NCBI GenBank assembly: GCA_003133075.1
Contig: PKZN01000116.1
Location: 1-9,429, forward strand
Length of the DNA stretch: 9,429 nt
Reading direction: 5' to 3'
From: Acidimicrobiaceae bacterium
Lineage (GTDB): Bacteria; Actinomycetota; Acidimicrobiia; Acidimicrobiales; RAAP-2
Positions 6,432-9,429 of this stretch are shown here, one piece after another. The notes under the pieces are model-generated. The model saw only the letters and a list, made by a program, of their open reading frames with translations. It was not told the DNA's origin and made no database searches. Position 1 is the first letter of the stretch; each line of letters opens with the position of its first letter. The position numbers and the translations under genes were made by a program.

Positions 6432-6469
6432 TTGCCCACGCTGCATTCTTCTTGCCCATACATTGCCCA
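6432..6469 (+). repeat. Three direct copies of TTGCCCA downstream of the tRNA
   Basis: TTGCCCA occurs at 6432-6438, 6452-6458 and 6463-6469, with start-to-start distances of 20 and 11 bp, close to whole helical turns. They lie 74-111 bp past the tRNA 3' end and outside any gene. Short phased repeats of this kind could bind a protein such as an integrase or excisionase at an attachment site; this is inference. The gene-free stretch 6359-6525 contains these, the hairpin and nothing else that I recognise. Confidence 0.4.
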
Positions 6470-6525
6470 AGCATCAGTGGGTACGTCGACCTAGTCTCGA
6501 GTTCACTAGTCGCATTCTCGTCTTA

Positions 6526-6834
6526 TCAGCAACCGAGGGCATAGTTGATGGCCGTACAGACTCTACGCATGACTTCGTCGTCAACACGACCGAGTGGCCC
6601 CGTGAGAGAGTTCTGCAGAACGGTGTGGAGGCCGTCGCAATTGATGACCGAAGGTTGGTTGATGCCCGCGTCGTCGTGGTCGAAGTCGACTTCGGCCGCT
6701 AGGCCCCGTATCGATGTGGAAATCTCGGCGACGGTTGCGAGTGCCCTTACGTCGATTACTTCCGATCGAGTGAGCAACAAAACCGGTCGGTGCTTCTGGC
6801 CGACCTCAGCCAGCCAAATCTCGCCTCGCCTCAC
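6526..6834 (-). CDS. MazF/PemK-family endoribonuclease toxin
   Basis: This 102-residue toxin begins RRGEIWLAEVG after the initiator, the canonical MazF N-terminus. It continues with KHRPVLLLTR (14-23), TSIRGLAAEV and the conserved QPSVINCDGLHTV segment followed by GPLGRV. MazF proteins cut mRNA or other RNA at short sequences; specificity cannot be read here. I prefer the GTG at 6834, which overlaps the antitoxin stop (GTGA), has GGGG 6 nt upstream, and gives the family's usual beginning. A GTG at 6846 would add four residues and a 16-nt overlap. The gene is co-transcribed with the antitoxin just before it. Confidence 0.92.
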   Translation of the reverse strand: MRRGEIWLAEVGQKHRPVLLLTRSEVIDVRALATVAEISTSIRGLAAEVDFDHDDAGINQPSVINCDGLHTVLQNSLTGPLGRVDDEVMRRVCTAINYALGC

Positions 6835-7040
6835 GGCTGACCCCACGCTTCGACTTCTGTCCAGAAGGCGTCAACGCTCTCGGGATGTTTCGCGTACGCC
6901 TCGCGGTCGGCCCTCTCAAGGGCAGCTCGAACGGCCTCGGTTACCCCTTGCCGGGCCGCAGCCGAGATGTTCACACCGAGTTCGCGAGCGCGCTGGGCGA
7001 GATCTTCATCCATCGTGAATGTCGTCCGTGCAGATGCCAT
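6831..7040 (-). CDS. CcdA/MazE-like ribbon-helix-helix antitoxin
   Basis: This 69-residue antitoxin has an N-terminal ribbon-helix-helix type region, TTFTMDEDLAQRARELG (6-22) then ISAAARQGVTEAVRAAL (25-41), which should dimerise and bind the operator. The C-terminal part AYAKHPESVDAFWTEVEAWG resembles the acidic, aromatic toxin-binding tails of CcdA-type antitoxins. The partner is MazF, not CcdB. The ATG at 7040 has no ribosome site. TAGCAT on the minus strand, 6 nt upstream, fits a leaderless promoter. It ends in a TGA overlapping the toxin start. Confidence 0.88.
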   Translation of the reverse strand: MASARTTFTMDEDLAQRARELGVNISAAARQGVTEAVRAALERADREAYAKHPESVDAFWTEVEAWGQP

Positions 7041-7046
7041 ACAAAT

Positions 7047-7068
7047 ATGCTATCAGATCGTGATATCA
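7047..7068 (-). promoter_or_regulatory. Operator-like inverted repeats and -10 element of the ccdA/mazF operon
   Basis: On the plus strand, TATCA-GATCG-TGATA (7051-7065) is a perfect 5-bp inverted repeat. It overlaps the 8-bp palindrome TGATATCA (7061-7068), giving three half-sites. On the minus strand TAGCAT (7052-7047) fits a -10 box and lies 6 nt before the antitoxin ATG, so a bound antitoxin would block it. The -35 region is weak. Confidence 0.5.
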
Positions 7069-7094
7069 TCTTTGATGCGTTGGAGCGACTTCAA

Positions 7095-7111
7095 ATCGAG
7101 CAACACTCGAT
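7095..7111 (-). terminator. Hairpin downstream of the SDR gene, possible terminator
   Basis: ATCGAG-N5-CTCGAT is a perfect 6-bp stem. On the minus strand it is followed by TTGAAG, so including the last stem base there are three Ts. It lies about 87 nt beyond the SDR stop. A second small stem GTCGC-AACC-GCGAC lies nearer, at 7151-7164. Either or both could end the SDR transcript before the toxin operon. Nothing else was seen in 7069-7197. Confidence 0.35.
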
Positions 7112-7197
7112 AGACCGACATTTCGTGCCACTTCTCACCGTCGCAGCACTGTCGCAACCGCGACCGTGGCAGCACATGACGCCCCTAGGACACGACG

Positions 7198-7947
7198 TCA
7201 CCACGGGAGCGGACCGTCTTCGTTCGAAAACGTACCCGTCGGACCGTCGGCGCCAATCAGCGCCAGCCGAACGGGTTCATGGGCGGCCTGTTCGACGGTG
7301 CGCGTGCCCCGGAAGTAGTTGAGGTCTGTCGATGTGAAGCCCGGGCACGCGGCGTTGACCTTGATGCCAGCCGTTTCGAGCTCGGCGGCAAAGGCAACCG
7401 TGACGGCATTGGCCGCCGCCTTCGAGGCGGAGTAGGTGCCGAACATCGAGCGGTGCGGGTTCGTGCGGTCCGAATTCAGCGTGAGTGATCCGCCGGAGCT
7501 GGCAATATTGACGATGCGTGCCGCCGGCGATTCACGAAGGAGGGGCAGCATCGCTTGCGTGACGGCGATGACACCGAACACATTCGTCTCGAAGACCGCG
7601 TGCACCTCGACGAGCGACGCGACGCTGAGACGGCCAGCCTCCACGACCTCCTCAAGCGACCTGCCCGGCGTATCCGCGTGCGAGATGCCCGCGTTGTTCA
7701 CGAGCACGTCGAGACGGCCAAACTCATTGCGGATGCGCTCCGCCGCGGCAGCGATGGAGGCCGGATCGGTGACGTCGAGCTGGACGGCGCGAGCGTCGTC
7801 TCCGACGCTCTTTGCCGCAGTCTCCCCAGCTTCGAAGTCGCGCGACCCGACAAGCACGGTGAGGCCGTGCGCCGACAGATCCTTCGCAATCTGAAGACCA
7901 ATTCCTTTGTTGGCTCCGGTGACCAGAGCGACAGGCTTGTCCTGCAT
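7198..7947 (-). CDS. Short-chain dehydrogenase/reductase (SDR), carbonyl-reductase-like
   Basis: This is a 249-residue NAD(P)H-dependent oxidoreductase with a Rossmann fold. It shows the cofactor motif TGANKGIG (10-17), Asp58 in LDVTD, NNAG (84-87), the structural Asn122 (TNVFG), catalytic Ser151 (IASSGGS), and Tyr172 and Lys176 (YSASK), then CPGF (201-204). The start of the cofactor motif and an Arg at SRD (45-47) suggest NADP(H). The substrate is unknown; a carbonyl or quinone is likely from the overall likeness to carbonyl reductases. The ATG at 7947 is fixed by GAAGGAG 6 nt upstream; the longer reading from GTG at 7989 would run through the operator. It is divergent from a TetR gene and is probably controlled by it. 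Confidence 0.93.
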   Translation of the reverse strand: MQDKPVALVTGANKGIGLQIAKDLSAHGLTVLVGSRDFEAGETAAKSVGDDARAVQLDVTDPASIAAAAERIRNEFGRLDVLVNNAGISHADTPGRSLEEVVEAGRLSVASLVEVHAVFETNVFGVIAVTQAMLPLLRESPAARIVNIASSGGSLTLNSDRTNPHRSMFGTYSASKAAANAVTVAFAAELETAGIKVNAACPGFTSTDLNYFRGTRTVEQAAHEPVRLALIGADGPTGTFSNEDGPLPW

Positions 7948-7973
7948 AGTGAACTCCTTCGTGGTTTTGTAGA

Positions 7974-8024
7974 CGGATAGGTTGTCCACTTCACATTAGT
8001 GGAGATCGGATAGGCTGTCCACTT
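7974..8024. promoter_or_regulatory. Twin operator repeats between the SDR and TetR genes
   Basis: CGGATAGGTTGTCCACTT (7974-7991) and CGGATAGGCTGTCCACTT (8007-8024) differ at one base in 18 and are 33 bp apart, about three helical turns. Each contains a 13-bp near-palindrome GGATAG-G-YTGTCC. A further inverted repeat TCCACT/AGTGGA (7985-7990, 7998-8003) links them. This is the expected binding region for the TetR protein encoded at 8035, acting on both divergent genes. Confidence 0.75.
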
Positions 8025-8034
8025 AGAACCACCA

Positions 8035-8604
8035 ATGACCCCTGACCAACTTCCTTCACCCTCGAGGCGGGCCGACGCCGAGCGTAATCGCGCGATGATT
8101 CTCGAGGCCGCGCGCTCCGCGTTCGCCGATCCGCAGACTGAGGTGTCGATGGCGGAGATCTCACGGCGCGCCGGTGTCGGTATGGCGACTCTTTACCGCA
8201 ACTTCCCTGGCCGACGCGAACTCCTCGAGGCTCTGTACATCGACGAAGTCGATGCTGTGTGCGATGCCGCGAAGACCGTGGAGGCAGAGACGCCCGGAGC
8301 TGCGTTTGAAGCGTGGCTTCATCGCTTCTTCTTCTTCATCACGAGCAAACATCCGGTTGGCATCGAATTGCTCAAGCATTCAGGGGGAACCGCCCCCGTC
8401 ATGGGAGAGAGTCGCGGCCGCGTCACGGTGGCCGGTCGACCGCTTCTCCACGCCGCGCAGCGCACCCATGAGGTTCGAAAGGATCTCACGCTCGAGCAGA
8501 TCCTCGACTTGGTCGTTGGCATCGCCTCAATTCACGGCGAGTCCGACTACCTCGAACCAATCCTGCAGGCAGCACTCGACGGTCTTCGCTCCCCCAAGGG
8601 ATAG
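8035..8604 (+). CDS. TetR-family transcriptional regulator
   Basis: This 189-residue repressor has the TetR N-terminal DNA-binding domain: RNRAMILEAARSAFAD (17-32), then the helix-turn-helix MAEISRRAGVGMATLYRNF (39-57) and the usual PGRRELLEALY. The C-terminal part (about 75-189) is all-helical and ends LTLEQILDLVVGIASIHG before a short tail. It would bind a small ligand and mediate dimerisation. This end resembles the SbtR-type C-terminal domain. It lacks a ribosome site; a TAGAAC 5 nt before the ATG is a weak -10 candidate. The gene is divergent from the SDR gene with paired repeats between them. The likely role is local repressor of itself and the SDR; the ligand is unknown. Confidence 0.93.
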   Translation: MTPDQLPSPSRRADAERNRAMILEAARSAFADPQTEVSMAEISRRAGVGMATLYRNFPGRRELLEALYIDEVDAVCDAAKTVEAETPGAAFEAWLHRFFFFITSKHPVGIELLKHSGGTAPVMGESRGRVTVAGRPLLHAAQRTHEVRKDLTLEQILDLVVGIASIHGESDYLEPILQAALDGLRSPKG

Positions 8605-8723
8605 AGAGCCCGTGTTGGGAGTCGGAGAAACCTGCTCTACCGCGTCATCTCGACGGTCATGTTCGCGAGAAGTGCCGATTGAGAGTTGAAGTTTCTTCGC
8701 TGGACAGGCCGACCGTTGAGGGG

Positions 8724-8748
8724 CTCCGGCGTAAATGACTATCCGGAG
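8724..8748 (+). other. Inverted repeat between the TetR gene and the small-protein operon
   Basis: CTCCGG (8724-8729) and CCGGAG (8743-8748) form a perfect 6-bp stem with a 13-nt loop. There is no T-run. It may end or separate transcripts between the regulator and the next operon. The rest of 8605-8766 shows no recognisable feature. Confidence 0.25.
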
Positions 8749-8766
8749 AAACTCAGAACATATGAA

Positions 8767-8808
8767 TGTCCAACAATTGTCCAAATTCGAGCATTTCTCG
8801 CCTAGCGT
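8767..8808 (+). promoter_or_regulatory. Promoter region with paired TGTCCAA repeats upstream of the small-protein operon
   Basis: TGTCCAA occurs at 8767-8773 and 8778-8784, one helical turn apart (11 bp), and between them lies the palindrome ACAATTGT (8773-8780). TAGCGT (8803-8808) fits a -10 box exactly 6 nt before the ATG at 8815. This arrangement suggests a regulated, leaderless promoter. The -35 is weak: TTGTCC at 8777-8782 is 20 bp away. Confidence 0.4.
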
Positions 8809-8814
8809 GTGCAC

Positions 8815-9111
8815 ATGTCCACGGCGACGAAAAAGGGGACCGAGTGGGCCAAGGGTGCCATTGCGCTCGCCGTCGCTGGGTACGGCATCGTGATCAAGTA
8901 TCTCCGGAATAAGCACAAATCAGACGCAAAGAATGCTGCACCGAGAGCGAGCGCGCACCTTCGTCAATATGCCGCGACCCTTGGGGACGACCCAGAGTTC
9001 AAAACCTGGGCATCGAATACACGCGAGGCCGCAGCGAAGGGTCTTGCCCCAGACCAAAGAGTCGAGAAAGAAGAGCTGCTTCAGTTAAAAGCACTTCGGA
9101 AGTCTTCATAG
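8815..9111 (+). CDS. Small single-span membrane-type protein, unrecognised
   Basis: This 98-residue protein of no family I recognise has a short basic start (MSTATKKGTEWAK), one hydrophobic stretch GAIALAVAGYGIVIKYL (14-30), then a long charged, helix-prone part with many Lys, Arg, Glu and Ala. It could be a single-pass membrane protein with a cytoplasmic tail, although Lys28 falls within the hydrophobic run. There is no ribosome site; a TAGCGT -10 box lies 6 nt before the ATG, so I prefer this start over the GTG at 8809. The next gene starts 4 nt after the stop, so the two are very likely co-transcribed. A linked function is inferred only from this spacing. Confidence 0.6.
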   Translation: MSTATKKGTEWAKGAIALAVAGYGIVIKYLRNKHKSDAKNAAPRASAHLRQYAATLGDDPEFKTWASNTREAAAKGLAPDQRVEKEELLQLKALRKSS

Positions 9112-9115
9112 GCCG

Positions 9116-9400
9116 TTGAGTAACCCTTCGGGGTCGTGGCATTTTTCGAAGCCACACCTCTCCACCGCTGTCGACGATTGGTACGACCGTGAGCATCCCT
9201 CACAGGAGAAGATGGATGCGTTTTATGACTGGTGTCTCGCAACAGTTGACGTTGGCCCGGTGCACGGCGACACCATTTCGATTCTTGACGATGACACCTT
9301 TGTCACCTACGTCCCAATTGCCGACGTCATCGTGACCTACCTTGCGGTCCTCCAAGACCGGAGCGTTTTCATTCGTTCGATCGAAGGGTTGGCGCAGTGA
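9116..9400 (+). CDS. Small protein, possibly RelE/ParE-like fold
   Basis: This 94-residue protein opens with TTG, 4 nt after the previous stop. A GGAAG lies 13 nt upstream, so translation probably depends on coupling. The order is an N-terminal helical part (HPSQEKMDAFYDWCLATV) followed by alternating strand-like segments (DTISIL, TFVTYVPI, VIVTYLAVL, RSVFIRSIEG). This helix-then-strands layout and the ending VTYLAVLQDRSVFIRSI recall small RelE/ParE-type proteins, but no catalytic residues can be assigned, so this is only a suggestion. Its stop overlaps a possible next start (GTGA), with AAGGG 8 nt ahead of that GTG. If it is a toxin, its antitoxin would be the next gene or the previous one. 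Confidence 0.55.
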   Translation: MSNPSGSWHFSKPHLSTAVDDWYDREHPSQEKMDAFYDWCLATVDVGPVHGDTISILDDDTFVTYVPIADVIVTYLAVLQDRSVFIRSIEGLAQ

Positions 9401-9429
9401 CGAGCGCGAGCAGCACAAGAATGGCTGAC
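9397..9429 (+). CDS. Start of a possible third gene of the operon (partial)
   Basis: GTG at 9397 overlaps the previous stop by 4 nt (GTGA) and has AAGGG 8 nt upstream. The frame is open for 11 codons to the window edge, reading TSASSTRMAD after the initiator. An ATG at 9421 is an alternative start. Too little remains to say what it encodes; spacing suggests a third cistron of the 8815 operon. Confidence 0.4.
   Translation, partial: MTSASSTRMAD

Noticed and set aside
6432..6469. CRISPR-like reading of the TTGCCCA repeats
   Set aside because: Repeats are only 7 bp and the spacings are irregular and far too short for repeat-spacer units; no cas genes are present.
6406..6702. Plus-strand frame after the tRNA
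   Set aside because: It is antisense to the convincing MazF gene over most of its length and begins within a palindrome; no protein family is recognisable.
7948..7989. GTG start giving a 14-residue longer SDR protein
   Set aside because: The added residues lie in the operator region, and a strong ribosome site (GAAGGAG) stands before the ATG at 7947, where SDR homology also begins.

Overview
The window looks like a chromosomal segment of a GC-rich actinobacterium, possibly of the Acidimicrobiia. The evidence is high GC at third codon positions in the core genes, several genes with no Shine-Dalgarno but a TAnnnT hexamer exactly 6 nt before the start codon (leaderless-type promoters common in Actinomycetota), and a DrrAB-like exporter. 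The lineage is an inference; there is no rRNA or marker gene here.

Layout: (a) 1-2579 is ordinary housekeeping-type DNA: an ABC-2 drug/lipid-type exporter on the minus strand (permease cut by the left edge, ATPase complete), divergent from a short MscS-type mechanosensitive channel that ends in a proline-rich tail. (b) 2610-6203 is accessory: a HipB-HipA toxin-antitoxin pair with a well-built twin-operator promoter, a tyrosine recombinase directly downstream, a possible 54-residue small ORF, and a Phd/VapC pair. (c) 6285-6358 is a tRNA-Gly with anticodon CCC, followed by three short direct repeats. (d) 6526-7040 (minus) is a CcdA-like antitoxin with a MazF/PemK toxin. (e) 7198-8604 is a divergent SDR oxidoreductase/TetR regulator pair sharing an intergenic region with two copies of an 18-bp operator-like repeat. 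(f) 8815-9429 is a compact operon of unrecognised small genes: a small membrane-anchored protein, a small protein that may have a RelE/ParE-like fold, and the start of a third gene.

How the parts fit: three confident type II toxin-antitoxin modules of different families, and perhaps a fourth, lie within about 7 kb around an integrase and a tRNA gene. This is typical of a stabilised or decaying genomic island. Each confident module carries its own operator-like inverted or direct repeats next to its promoter, as expected for antitoxin autoregulation. The SDR is probably repressed by the neighbouring TetR protein. No single wholly new system is evident. The least explained parts are the 8815-9429 operon, the twin hipBA operator, and the 54-residue ORF. 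There is no gene-free stretch longer than 300 bases.
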